Of a stretch of 43,978 nt of DNA, positions 30,767 to 38,238 are shown piece by piece; position 1 is the first letter of the stretch, and each line of letters starts with the position of its first letter. The notes beneath the pieces are model-generated. The model saw nothing but the letters and a program-made list of their open reading frames with translations, made no database searches and was not told the DNA's origin. Origin of the DNA: Candidatus Peribacteraceae bacterium (GTDB lineage: Bacteria > Patescibacteriota > Gracilibacteria > Peribacterales > Peribacteraceae); contig JAQVMB010000013.1 of the NCBI GenBank assembly GCA_028703835.1, positions 1 through 43,978 of the forward strand. Reading direction: 5' to 3'. The translations under genes were made by a program, and so were the position numbers.

Positions 30767-30795
30767 TTGACAATAGAACGTGATATGCTCAAAAT
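30767..30795 (+). promoter_or_regulatory. Promoter of structured RNA 2
   Basis: Perfect TTGACA (30767-30772), 17-bp spacer, CAAAAT (30790-30795). Confidence 0.5.
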
Positions 30796-30801
30796 ACGCG
30801 C

Positions 30802-31100
30802 ATCGTTTTTTGGGAGCCAACGTTCCGCATGGTGCGAAACAGCCGGCTTCCGTTGACACCTTTAATAGGAGCCACAACGATGGCTGACCTCTATGCTCGT
30901 GCGGGCCCGCACGAGGTACGTAAGGTCATCGAGATGACCGAGAAGACTTCCGGCTAGCATCCGAAGCGAGGGAAGTCGGCAAACGGCGCAAGGTCACGCC
31001 TAGGGTATGGAAATTGAGCGGCTGCCCTGCTCTCTCCCGTCACCCGAACGGTACTCCAACGAGAGAGGAGATGTCCCGCAGCCGGACATCTCCTATTTTT
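30802..31100 (+). ncRNA. Candidate structured RNA 2
   Basis: About 300 nt from promoter to terminator. Helices include a perfect 20-nt palindromic hairpin CTCGTGCGGG/CCCGCACGAG (30896-30915), GGTCAT-CGAG-ATGACC (30924-30939), GACTTCC/GGAAGTC around 30946-30980, GGCG/CGCC near 30990-31005, a composite CTCTC/GAGAG stem with inner CCGT/ACGG (about 31030-31066), and the terminator. A 25-codon frame (30880-30957) preceded by AGGAG lies across the first two hairpins; it may be translated, but the dense pairing suggests the RNA is the product. No known RNA class recognised. Confidence 0.55.
31067..31100 (+). terminator. Terminator of structured RNA 2
   Basis: GGAGATGTCC, loop CGCAGCC, GGACATCTCC, then TATTTTT. 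A perfect 10-bp stem. Confidence 0.93.
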
Positions 31101-31518
31101 AGGCACCGCTTTCCCCCACCCCCCAACCCCCTCCCCCATTGGGGGAGGGGTGTTCTGAGCGAAGCGATGAACGGGGTGAGGGCAATGACAAAGTCGTCGC
31201 GAAGGCGGGCTACTGTTAAACACGCAAACTGGAAACCGAACTGGGGTTCTTCAATAATCATCGCGAAGCGCTGCTTCCGTGCCACGCGCTTCCATCAAAG
31301 AATATGATAGAAACACATGAGAAGCCGATCCAAAGCTCTTCAAAAAGTCGTCGCGAAGGCGGGCTGCGCCGAATCGCAGTCCTTGATAGTTTAATCAAGA
31401 ATTCGCTTCGATACTCTCTCAAAAATGCATCGCGAAGCGCGGCTCTGCCGCGCTGGAGCGATACCAAACAGGGAAGGGTGGGCTCGTGGGAGGGACACCG
31501 CTAGGTGGCCCTTCCACG
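31101..31518. repeat. Cluster of palindromic intergenic repeats
   Basis: This 400-bp gap holds a CCCCTCCCCC/GGGGGAGGGG hairpin (31128-31150) and several REP B-type pieces: GTCGTCGCGAAGGCGGGCT twice (about 31191 and 31346), ATCGCGAAGCGCTGC (about 31259), and a full copy TCGCGA, AGCGCGGC, TCT, GCCGCGCT, GGAGCGA (31430-31461). No gene is visible. Confidence 0.75.
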
Positions 31519-31548
31519 AAAAAAAACGACCGCCAGCTTACGGCGGTC
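31519..31548 (-). terminator. Intrinsic terminator of the small RNA
   Basis: Minus strand: GACCGCC, loop GTAAGCT, GGCGGTC, then GTTTTTTTT. Confidence 0.92.
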
Positions 31549-31600
31549 ATTTCGAGAGAGAGAAAGAGCAATACTCTCTGCGCCTTGCGGCGCGTAAAGC
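31519..31600 (-). ncRNA. Candidate small RNA (about 80 nt)
   Basis: A complete small transcription unit: promoter TTGCAT-17-TATAAC, then about 80 nt with a GCGCC-GCAA-GGCGC tetraloop hairpin, a pyrimidine-rich single-stranded stretch (CTCTTTCTCTCTCTC) and a strong terminator. No leader peptide or downstream gene on this strand fits. It looks like a trans-acting or housekeeping small RNA. Targets unknown. Confidence 0.6.
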
Positions 31601-31606
31601 GGGAAA

Positions 31607-31635
31607 GTTATACAGAAGTGACTTCTTCAATGCAA
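31607..31635 (-). promoter_or_regulatory. Small RNA promoter
   Basis: TTGCAT (31630-31635), 17-bp spacer, TATAAC (31607-31612). Confidence 0.65.
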
Positions 31636-31716
31636 GAGATTCCTGCACATCGTAGGGGAAAAAGGACGGAAAATGCTCAACGTCAGCATTGCATCACATG
31701 GTAGAATGCATCTTCC

Positions 31717-32160
31717 ATGCAACGCTTGGCTCCATCCTCATCGGCTTCAGCGGAACGCAGGCTCCTGCGCTATAAATCCAATTTCGGCCGACTGGCCGGA
31801 GGAACATACGAGGATTACCTGCACTTACCGAAAGACAAACGGAACGTGCTGGATGGAACGCTCCACGCCGTCGGTGCGGTGGGCAATGTCGCCACCAATA
31901 CCTTCGAAGCGGTTACCGGTGACCTGGCTCGATGGATCGAAGGAAGGAAAGACCCCGTGCCCGCCCTCCGAGGCCACATCGCCCGCACACGCGAAGACGC
32001 GCGGGAGCTGCTCGGCGCTTTCAAGCATCCCCTCTCCGCCGTTGTCACCGTCCTCAAACTGCCGGGCGACCTCGGCATGGACGCCTACGACGCGTTCATA
32101 GGCAACGACCATCGCCGGAGCGCGACCGCCGACAACGCCTCGTATCAAACCGCCGCATAA
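31717..32160 (+). CDS. Hypothetical protein
   Basis: A 147-aa protein starting MQRLAPSSSASAERRLLRYK. The region about residues 25-125 is helical with alternating hydrophobic faces (GTLHAVGAVGNVATNTFEAV, LGAFKHPLSAVVTVLKLPGD). No family recognised. TAGAAT lies 9 nt before the ATG, consistent with leaderless expression. Immediately after its stop, a different frame encodes a hydrophobic C-terminal-looking segment (32161-32312), so the protein may be frameshifted or followed by a tiny membrane gene. Confidence 0.6.
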   Translation: MQRLAPSSSASAERRLLRYKSNFGRLAGGTYEDYLHLPKDKRNVLDGTLHAVGAVGNVATNTFEAVTGDLARWIEGRKDPVPALRGHIARTREDARELLGAFKHPLSAVVTVLKLPGDLGMDAYDAFIGNDHRRSATADNASYQTAA

Positions 32161-32312
32161 TCATCGAAGCACCCGCCGCAGCCGTCTCCGACCTGTTCGC
32201 GTCCGAAATCGCCGGATACTCCGTGCTGCAACTGACCGTCGGCGCCTTCGTCGTGGCAGGCGTGATCGGGGGGCTGCGCTGGGCCTATGGCAAAGCGCAG
32301 GGAAAGCACTGA
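32161..32312 (+). pseudogene. Hydrophobic segment in another frame (possible frameshifted C-terminus)
   Basis: In the -1 frame relative to the gene above, residues EAPAAAVSDLFASEIAGYSV then LQLTVGAFVVAGVIGGLRWA end at TGA 32310-32312. This reads as a helix plus one membrane span and is protein-like, while the frame upstream of it is not. No ATG begins it; GTG inside the segment would truncate it. A single-base deletion or sequencing error joining it to the 31717 gene is the simplest explanation. Confidence 0.4.
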
Positions 32313-32393
32313 CCTTCCTGTCTTTCTTGCACATATTGCCCTTCTTGCCTTCTCTTCAAGCAAAGAATAACGATAGAATGACCTGGTCAACCT

Positions 32394-32678
32394 ATGCCCA
32401 CCTTCGATTTCCAGTGCAAAAAATGCTCGGCAGTCTTCGAGTTCTCGCGCCCCTTCGGGATCGAAACCCGTCCGTCATGCCCCCATTGCAAAAGTGTGCG
32501 TACCGAAAAGCTCCTCTCCCCACCCGCGATCCAGTTCAAAGGAAACGGTTTCTACAAGACGGATTCCGTGAAGAAGCCCGCGGCGAAGACGGAGCAGAAG
32601 ACGGAAGCGACTGTGAAAGAATCGACGGTGAAGCCTGAAACGAAGACGGAACCGAAGCCTGCAGAAAACGGCAAATAG
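32394..32678 (+). CDS. FmdB-type zinc-ribbon protein
   Basis: A 94-aa protein. The N-terminal 45 residues form the FmdB/regulatory zinc ribbon: MPTFDFQCKKCSAVFEFSRP then CPHCKSVRTEKLL, giving two CxxC pairs. SPPAIQFKGNGFYKTDS follows as in the family. The remaining about 35 residues are a Lys/Glu/Thr-rich disordered tail (KTEPKPAENGK). Function is unknown; the family is widespread and often linked to nucleic acids or translation. TAGAAT lies 14 nt before the ATG. Confidence 0.88.
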   Translation: MPTFDFQCKKCSAVFEFSRPFGIETRPSCPHCKSVRTEKLLSPPAIQFKGNGFYKTDSVKKPAAKTEQKTEATVKESTVKPETKTEPKPAENGK

Positions 32679-32716
32679 ATCACAAACATCCAGCAGTTAA
32701 TGGCAGAGCACTCACG

Positions 32717-33162
32717 CCCCTTTCTTTCTCAAGGCGAGAAAGAAAGGGGAAAGAAAGCGCTCGCGCGCCAATGCTCCTCCTCCCGGTCCTGCGCCTTCTC
32801 GCCAACGCCTCCAAGGTTTCGGCGTTGTCTCGTCGGCAACACCGTGCACCTGCTTCGCACGGTGCACGGCAGGACCTTCCCCTTCACCTCCCGGTACGTC
32901 ACTCGCGAGTGACGTACCCCGTGGCGCGCGTCCCCGCCAGTTGTTTGCTGTTCTGTTAAACAGAAACAAGAACAATCAACATGGCGGGGTCCACGCGCCC
33001 GAAGTGGAGGTGAGAAGAAGAAACGGACAGAGGGATCGGGCTATCACCTTTTTCTGCCTCTATCAGGGCATCAGATCAATGGTTGAAAAGAAGATCCGCG
33101 GGCTTCCGTCGGCGCGTGGAGCGTTTCTTTGCTTCTTTCTTTCCGCCCTGGAAAGAAAGAAG
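32717..33162. ncRNA. Highly structured intergenic region, candidate ncRNA (strand unclear)
   Basis: Between the FmdB-type gene and pnp. It is bounded by two look-alike hairpins, CCCCTTTCTTTCTC/GAGAAAGAAAGGGG (32717-32749) and CTTCTTTCTTTCC/GGAAAGAAAGAAG (33132-33162). Inside are GGTCCTGC/GCAGGACC (32785-32792 with 32869-32876) enclosing CAACGCC/GGCGTTG and CCGTGCAC/GTGCACGG hairpins, a perfect 26-bp palindrome (32893-32918), and a 77-nt hairpin whose arms include GGCGCG../..CGCGCC and CCCCGCCA/TGGCGGGG (32923-32999). No credible ORF. A promoter is not obvious on either strand, so orientation is open. Confidence 0.5.
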
Positions 33163-33178
33163 GAACGAATGGCATTCT

Positions 33179-33206
33179 ACAAAACCGCACCCGGGAACGG
33201 GTGCGG
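33179..33206 (-). terminator. pnp terminator
   Basis: Minus strand: CCGCACCCG, loop TTCC, CGGGTGCGG, then TTTTG, 28 nt after the pnp stop. The hairpin resembles the one at 21574-21595. Confidence 0.7.
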
Positions 33207-33233
33207 CTACGTCTCAATTGAAACAAACAATGC

Positions 33234-35465
33234 TCAGCGGCGCGGCGGCCCGCGGAATCCTCCGCTCCTGCCTCCTCCTCCGAACGAACGCGGCGGCGGG
33301 GGAACGAAACCTTCCGGCGGAGCCGTCATCTGCTTGAGGGAGAGGCGCGTCTTGCCTTCGATGGCATCGTACTCGATCACCTTCGCTTCGAGCTCCTGAC
33401 CCATCTTGAGCACGTCCTCCACCTGGTCCGTGCGCTTCCACTGGAGCTCGGAGATGTGGATCATGCCGTCCTTGCCCGGGAGGAATTCCATGATGGCGCC
33501 GACGCCCGCGATGATGCGGATGATCTTGCCCTTGTAGACCTTGCCCACCTCCGGCTTCTCCACGAGACCCGCGATCCACTCCTTGGCCTTCTGCATCGCG
33601 TCACCGTTGACCGAGGTGATGAAGATGAGGCCGGAATCCTCGATATCGATCTCCACGCCCAGCTCTCCGGTGATCTTCTGGATCGTTTCGCCGCCCTTCC
33701 CGATGATGATGCGGATATCTTCCGGATCGATCTGGACCGTCTCGATGCGAGGCGCGTACGGCGACAACTCATTCCGCGGCTTCGCGATGGACTTGAGCAT
33801 CACGGCCAACACCTCCGCGCGGCCCGTGCGGGCGCGCTCCAGGGCCTCCGCGAACACGCTGTCCGGCAAACCCTTGATCTTGATGTCCATCTGGATGGCG
33901 GTGACGCCCTTCTCCGTGCCGCCGACCTTGAAGTCCATGTCTCCGCCGAAGTCCTCCTCGTCCTGCAAGTCCGTCAGGATGACGTACTGGCCCTTCTCCT
34001 CATCGGAGATGAGCCCCAGCGCGATGGCCGAGACGGGGGTGCTGATGGGCACGCCCGCCGCCATGAGGGCCAGCGTGGAGCCGCACGTGGCGGCCATGGA
34101 TGACGAACCGTTGGACGACAGGATCTCCGTGACGGTACGAATGGTGTAGGGGAAATCTTCCTCCTTGGGCAGCACCGGCATGAGCGCGCGCTGCGCCAAG
34201 TTGCCGTGCCCGATCTCGCGGTTGCCCACGAAGAGACGGTTGCTCGTCTCGCCGACGGAAAACGGCGGGAAGTTGTAGTGGTGCATGTAGCGCAGCTTCC
34301 GCTCCCCTTCCATGCCTTCCATGATCTGCTTGTCGCCGGGGGCGCCGAGCGTGCAGGTGGTGAGACCTTGCGTCTCGCCGCGCTCGAAGAGTGCGGAGCC
34401 GTGGACGCGGTTGGGGAGGATGTCGATGAGGGCTGCAAGCGGGCGGATTTGCTCCACTTTCCTGCCGCTCATGCGCGTTCCCTCCTCCAGGACGAGCCTG
34501 CGCATCTCCATTTTGACGATCTTGTCGACGAACTTCGCCCCGTTGGACAGGAGCTCCTGCTGCTCTTTCGTGGGCAGGTCGCCGATGCCGTACTTCTCTT
34601 TGAGCTTCGCCTCCGACTCCTTCATGAGGCCGTTGAACACCGCGCGGCGCTCGTTCTTGGCCATCGGGGTCTTGATCGCCTTCGTGACGGTCGGGAGGGC
34701 CCAGTCCTTCAAGAATTCATACGCTTCCTTGTCCATGAAGGCGGGTGCGATCTCGAACTTCTTCTTCCCGATCTCCTTCTGGACGTCCGCGAAGAAGCGC
34801 GCGATCTTCTGCGCCCACTTCTTGCCGAATTCGATGGCGCGCAGGACCTCGGCCTCCGGCACCTGGTTGGCGCCTGCCTCGATCATCACCACGCGCTCCA
34901 GTGATGCCGTCAGGAACATGTCCAGGTCGCATTTTTCGATCGCTTCGCGGGAAGGGTTCAGCACCAGTTCTCCCCCGATCAATCCCACGCGCACGGTCCC
35001 GAGAGGACCGTCCGACGGGCAGTCGGAGAGGGCGACGGAAAGGTTGGCCGCATTGGCGGACGGAACGGCGTGCTCATGCTCGAAGTCGTACGAGAGCACC
35101 GTGCAGAACACCTGGATGTCGCGGTGCATGTGCTTGGGGAACATCGGACGGAGCCCGCGGTCGATGACGCGCGCCAGCAGGACGTAATCGTCGGACGGAC
35201 GGCCTTCGCGCTTGCGGAACCGGCTGCCGGCGATGTGGCCTCCGGCATAGTACTTTTCCTGGTACACCACTTGGAGCGGCAGGAAATCCACCCCGGCGCG
35301 CTCGTTGGCGCTCACGGTGCAGTTTCCCATGCAGACGGTGTCGCCGAGTTGGCAGAGCACCGAGGCGTTCGCCTGATTGGCGATGGCGCCGGTTTTGACG
35401 ACGAGCTTCTGGTCCCCAAGCTCAAGGGTAAACTCGCGCTGCGGCGAGAGGGTCTGGACGGACAT
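33234..35465 (-). CDS. pnp: Polyribonucleotide nucleotidyltransferase (PNPase)
   Basis: A 743-aa 3'-5' phosphorolytic exoribonuclease of mRNA decay. It contains two RNase PH domains (first about residues 10-220, second about 310-535 with GGDMDFKVGGTEKGVTAIQM), a linking helical domain, a KH domain (IIIGKGGETIQKITGELG) and an S1 domain (GKIIRIIAGVGAIMEFLPGK). The C-terminus is an RGG-like tail (SFGGGGRSGGFRGPPRR) that could bind RNA. MSVQTLS at 35465 is the natural start. A leader of about 230 nt with hairpins and a REP-like repeat precedes it, consistent with the leader-based autoregulation known for pnp in other bacteria. Confidence 0.95.
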   Translation of the reverse strand: MSVQTLSPQREFTLELGDQKLVVKTGAIANQANASVLCQLGDTVCMGNCTVSANERAGVDFLPLQVVYQEKYYAGGHIAGSRFRKREGRPSDDYVLLARVIDRGLRPMFPKHMHRDIQVFCTVLSYDFEHEHAVPSANAANLSVALSDCPSDGPLGTVRVGLIGGELVLNPSREAIEKCDLDMFLTASLERVVMIEAGANQVPEAEVLRAIEFGKKWAQKIARFFADVQKEIGKKKFEIAPAFMDKEAYEFLKDWALPTVTKAIKTPMAKNERRAVFNGLMKESEAKLKEKYGIGDLPTKEQQELLSNGAKFVDKIVKMEMRRLVLEEGTRMSGRKVEQIRPLAALIDILPNRVHGSALFERGETQGLTTCTLGAPGDKQIMEGMEGERKLRYMHHYNFPPFSVGETSNRLFVGNREIGHGNLAQRALMPVLPKEEDFPYTIRTVTEILSSNGSSSMAATCGSTLALMAAGVPISTPVSAIALGLISDEEKGQYVILTDLQDEEDFGGDMDFKVGGTEKGVTAIQMDIKIKGLPDSVFAEALERARTGRAEVLAVMLKSIAKPRNELSPYAPRIETVQIDPEDIRIIIGKGGETIQKITGELGVEIDIEDSGLIFITSVNGDAMQKAKEWIAGLVEKPEVGKVYKGKIIRIIAGVGAIMEFLPGKDGMIHISELQWKRTDQVEDVLKMGQELEAKVIEYDAIEGKTRLSLKQMTAPPEGFVPPPPRSFGGGGRSGGFRGPPRR

Positions 35466-35699
35466 AGAATAGGGAGAAAGGAACGCAACCGCGCACCTGC
35501 AACGGTGCACGAGCGCTCTTCCTCACAACGAGATCACCCGCTTCCTATTGGATTCACCTCCGAACTTTCGCGTAGAGCTTGCCCTGAGGAGCTTATCCTG
35601 AGTGAAGCAAAAGGGCGAAGCGACGAAGGGTCGGACGTAAACCCAATCCGGCACAGAGGTGCCGGCGAGCGGGGGGAGGACGAAGGAGGGAAAGAACGC
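35466..35699 (-). promoter_or_regulatory. Long structured pnp leader
   Basis: The 230-nt leader contains CCGGCA/TGCCGG and GTGCACC/GGTGCGC hairpins and a CCCTGAGGAGC...GAAGGG element related to the REP A family (about 35586-35632). It has no ORF of note. Autoregulation is inferred from the family. Confidence 0.5.
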
Positions 35700-35705
35700 A
35701 GGGAA

Positions 35706-35734
35706 AGTGTACACCCCGGCGCACGCCAGTTGAA
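35706..35734 (-). promoter_or_regulatory. pnp promoter
   Basis: TTCAAC (35729-35734), 17-bp spacer, TACACT (35706-35711). Confidence 0.6.
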
Positions 35735-35788
35735 GGGATTTCCATGACATACGAATGGCATGAGAAAGCCATTCTCACCAATCCTTCG

Positions 35789-36067
35789 TCATTCGAAGGA
35801 CGATCCGCTCTTCCGGAAAAGATGCTCCATGGTGACGACGACCGCCCGGGACGCCGCTGCAATCTCCACTTTGCTTCCGTTCACCGCAGACGCCTCCCGC
35901 AGCAAGCGCTCCGCAAGCTCTTCTCTCTCCCCCCGGCCGATGACCGCACGGAGCCGTTCGCCATACTGATAGCCGAACACCTCCGGAGAGCGCAGGAACT
36001 GCGCCGCTGTCTCGGGCAAATCGGTCTGGAAATCGCCTGCGGGAGTGGCGATGCGGATGCGCGGCAT
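35789..36067 (-). CDS. Small hypothetical protein
   Basis: A 92-aa protein starting MPRIRIATPAGDFQTDLPET. The first half has short strands, the second a basic/acidic helix (REELAERLLREASAVNG). No family recognised. A longer in-frame start at 36193 would translate the CATTCTC heptamer array and is rejected. It lies between the TrpR-like gene and pnp on the same strand. Confidence 0.55.
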   Translation of the reverse strand: MPRIRIATPAGDFQTDLPETAAQFLRSPEVFGYQYGERLRAVIGRGEREELAERLLREASAVNGSKVEIAAASRAVVVTMEHLFRKSGSSFE

Positions 36068-36156
36068 ATTCTTTTGTACCGTTACAACAATACACTGCAG
36101 GAAATGAAAAATCAACAGAAATGCTGAACATTCAATTGAGCAATCAAAACTCCCCT

Positions 36157-36205
36157 CATTCTCCATTCTCCATTCTCCATTCTGCATTCTCAATTCTCCA
36201 TTTCC
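36157..36205. repeat. Heptamer tandem repeat (CATTCTC-type)
   Basis: Seven units: CATTCTC three times, CATTCTG, CATTCTC, AATTCTC, CATTTCC. It lies 13 bp beyond the stop of the TrpR-like gene. Confidence 0.88.
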
Positions 36206-36217
36206 CCGAAGGAATGA

Positions 36218-36502
36218 TCACTTCCCCCCGCGCTTCCCGAGGAACAGTCCGAATCCCCCCGAACCGTACTGCAATTGCCTGGATCCCCGCGTGATCTTGC
36301 TGATACTGAGGTTCAATTTCTCCGCGATCTCCCGCTGCGGCGTCCCTTTGACCAACTCCCGGACCAGTTGCCATCGCTCGGCCACAGACTCCAGCTCCTG
36401 CGGCGTCAGAATGTCGCGCAGAAGCATCTCCGCCTCCTTCGCGTTCGACACGGACGCGAAGAGCTCGAAGACATCGCGGAGGTGTTTGGGAGGAACGGCC
36501 AT
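36218..36502 (-). CDS. TrpR-family (YerC/YecD-like) transcriptional regulator
   Basis: A 94-aa DNA-binding protein of the Trp-repressor fold. The core reads LLRDILTPQELESVAERWQL then VRELVKGTPQREIAEKLNLS and ISKITRGSRQLQYG, which matches the helix-turn-helix of TrpR (TPQREIAxxLxxSxxxITRGS). The typical tryptophan-binding positions are not obviously conserved, so the ligand may differ. In enterics TrpR controls tryptophan genes; no trp genes are here. Near-identical heptamer tracts in inverted orientation flank its promoter region (36505-36621). Confidence 0.88.
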   Translation of the reverse strand: MAVPPKHLRDVFELFASVSNAKEAEMLLRDILTPQELESVAERWQLVRELVKGTPQREIAEKLNLSISKITRGSRQLQYGSGGFGLFLGKRGGK

Positions 36503-36504
36503 AG

Positions 36505-36621
36505 GGAAGGGATTAGGGATTGGAGATTAGTATATTAGGAATCAAAGGGTGGAGCCCACAAGAAAAGTATAGCCTCTCGTCAAAGACCCTAATACACCAA
36601 TATACCAATCCCCAATCCCTT
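36505..36621. repeat. Inverted pair of heptamer tracts upstream of the TrpR-like gene
   Basis: Left tract about 36505-36538 (GGGATTA, GGGATTG, GAGATTA, GTATATTAGG) and right tract about 36588-36621 (CCCTAATACACC, AATATACC, AATCCCC, AATCCC) are imperfect reverse complements around a 50-bp unique core containing promoter-like elements. Confidence 0.7.
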
Positions 36622-36643
36622 CTGCGGACGGGAACGGCCGCGC

Positions 36644-36913
36644 TCACTTCTTCAAACCATGCTTCTCCAAGACCTCCTGGTACTCCTCGGGCTTGTTCAT
36701 CTTCAAGTACATGAGGAGTTTGCGGCGCTGCGCCACCTTGCCCAAGAGCCCTTTGCGCGCGGAGTGGTCCTTCTTGTGCTCCTGCAGGTGCTTCGTCAGC
36801 AGGGCGATCTCTTTGGTAAGGATTGCGATCTGCACTTGAGGGGAGCCGGTATCCTTGGCGTGGAGGCGGTTCTTGGTGATCAGGGTCTTCTTCGCGGTGC
36901 GCTTGAGAGACAT
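36644..36913 (-). CDS. rpsO: Ribosomal protein S15
   Basis: An 89-aa small-subunit protein binding the 16S central domain. The family pattern is complete: DTGSPQVQIAILTKEIALLT, LQEHKKDHSARKGLLGKVAQ and RRKLLMYLK. Length is typical. ATG 36913 starts MSLKRTAKKT; the frame upstream is leader. rpsO and pnp are adjacent in many bacteria; here they keep order and strand but two unrelated small genes lie between. The leader is about 70 nt with a C-rich end, without a Shine-Dalgarno sequence. Confidence 0.96.
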   Translation of the reverse strand: MSLKRTAKKTLITKNRLHAKDTGSPQVQIAILTKEIALLTKHLQEHKKDHSARKGLLGKVAQRRKLLMYLKMNKPEEYQEVLEKHGLKK

Positions 36914-36986
36914 GGGCGGGTACAGGGGAAACAGCTGCCGCGCCGCCGTTGAGACATAGCTCGAACGGAAGCGAGGACGGATGGGA

Positions 36987-37014
36987 ATTGTACGGATGCC
37001 TTGACAAAAAGCAA
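36987..37014 (-). promoter_or_regulatory. rpsO promoter
   Basis: TTGCTT (37009-37014), 16-bp spacer, TACAAT (36987-36992). Confidence 0.6.
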
Positions 37015-37083
37015 GGGGAAATCGTTTTTTGAGCCCTCCCGGCCGAAACACGTTATTTCTCCATCGTTCCGTTCTCCTGCAAA

Positions 37084-37112
37084 GTGAACATTCGTTCACC
37101 GTGGAGTAGGAT
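37084..37112 (+). promoter_or_regulatory. rmuC -10 region with a GTGAAC/GTTCAC dyad
   Basis: TAGGAT (37107-37112) ends 9 nt before ATG 37122. The dyad GTGAAC-ATTC-GTTCAC (37084-37099) covers the -35 area and may be an operator. Confidence 0.45.
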
Positions 37113-37121
37113 TGCGAACCT

Positions 37122-38237
37122 ATGGAAATCGCCACTCTGATCATCGGCCTTCTCATCGGCGTCATCGCGGGCGGAACCGCCGCCGCCTACCATTTCCGCA
37201 AGACCGCCAAGGACGCCGAAGCGACCGCGGAAGCCATTTCCGCCAAGGTTATCACGCAACAGGCGGAACAAATACTCCGCCTGGCGGAGACCAAACTGTC
37301 CGGAAAGAAGGAGCTCATCGACGGCTCGCTCAAGGCCGTGAAAGATGACCTGGAACGCGTGGAGCGCCTGATGCGCGAGATCGGAAGCGGCAATACGAAG
37401 ATCGACACGCGCCTCCAGAGCGCGGCGGAGGTGATCAAGGAACTGTCGGACACCGCGGGCAGCCTGAAGAACGCCCTCTCGAGCAACAGCAACCGCGGGC
37501 AGTGGGGCGAGCGCATGGCGGAGGACGTCCTGCGCCTTTCGGGCCTCATCGAAGGCATCAATTACATCAAGCAGAAGAAGATCGAAGCGGGCGCCTCCAA
37601 GCCGGATTTCACCTTCCTCTTGCCGCAGCAGCTCAAGCTCAACATGGACGTGAAGTTCCCCTTCAATAACTACCAACTCTACGTGGAAGCCAAGACGGAG
37701 AAGGAGCGCGAGGACTGCAAGAAAGCGTTCCTGAAGGACGTGAAGAACCGCATCAAAGAGGTGCAGACGCGGGACTACATCAATCCGCAGGACAACACCG
37801 TGGACTACGTTCTCCTCTTCATCCCCAACGAACAGATCTACGCGTTCATCAACGAGATCGACCGCACCATCATCGACGAAGCGATGAAGGCAAAGACCAT
37901 CCTCTGCTCCCCTCTCAGCCTCTACGCCGTGCTGGCCGTCATCCGGCAATCCATCGACAATTTCTCCATCGCGAGCAAGTCGCAGGAAATGCTCACGCTC
38001 TTCGGCGGTTTCAAGCAGCAGTGGGAGAAATTCAAGGACCAGATGGAGACGGTGCAGACCCGCTTCGAACTGGTGCACAAGGGATACGAAGAACTCACCG
38101 GCACGCGCGAGCGCCAGCTCGACCGACAGCTCCAGAAGCTGGAAGAGCTGCGCCTGGACACCGCCGTCACGCCCGCGCTCATCGAAGAGACTTTTGATCG
38201 TGTGGCTGCGAAGAAAACGATGAAGGCCGTCGCCTGA
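37122..38237 (+). CDS. rmuC: RmuC-family DNA recombination protein
   Basis: A 371-aa protein with an N-terminal membrane anchor (MEIATLIIGLLIGVIAGGTA), a long coiled coil (about residues 25-125) and a PD-(D/E)xK nuclease-like domain. Family sequences are NSNRGQWGERMAEDVLRLSG, KPDFTFLLPQ and NMDVKFPFNNY, where the Asp and Lys are the presumed catalytic residues. RmuC limits recombination at inverted repeats, which is of interest in a genome so rich in palindromes. The link is speculative. The ATG is 9 nt after TAGGAT. Confidence 0.88.
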   Translation: MEIATLIIGLLIGVIAGGTAAAYHFRKTAKDAEATAEAISAKVITQQAEQILRLAETKLSGKKELIDGSLKAVKDDLERVERLMREIGSGNTKIDTRLQSAAEVIKELSDTAGSLKNALSSNSNRGQWGERMAEDVLRLSGLIEGINYIKQKKIEAGASKPDFTFLLPQQLKLNMDVKFPFNNYQLYVEAKTEKEREDCKKAFLKDVKNRIKEVQTRDYINPQDNTVDYVLLFIPNEQIYAFINEIDRTIIDEAMKAKTILCSPLSLYAVLAVIRQSIDNFSIASKSQEMLTLFGGFKQQWEKFKDQMETVQTRFELVHKGYEELTGTRERQLDRQLQKLEELRLDTAVTPALIEETFDRVAAKKTMKAVA

Positions 38238-38238
38238 A

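Noticed and set aside
30532-31100. RNase P RNA, tmRNA or SRP RNA
   Set aside because: I looked for GAGGAAAGTCC and ACAGAA motifs, a tRNA-like 3' end with tag ORF, and GGAAGG..AGCAGCC. None is present in either unit.
31101-31518. Small ORFs in the repeat cluster
   Set aside because: The frames follow palindromic repeats and have no promoter, conserved start or protein-like composition.
32940-33060. RNase P 3'-end-like stretch GGACAGAGGGATCGGGCT
   Set aside because: The partner 5' motif is missing and the surrounding helices do not fit RNase P.
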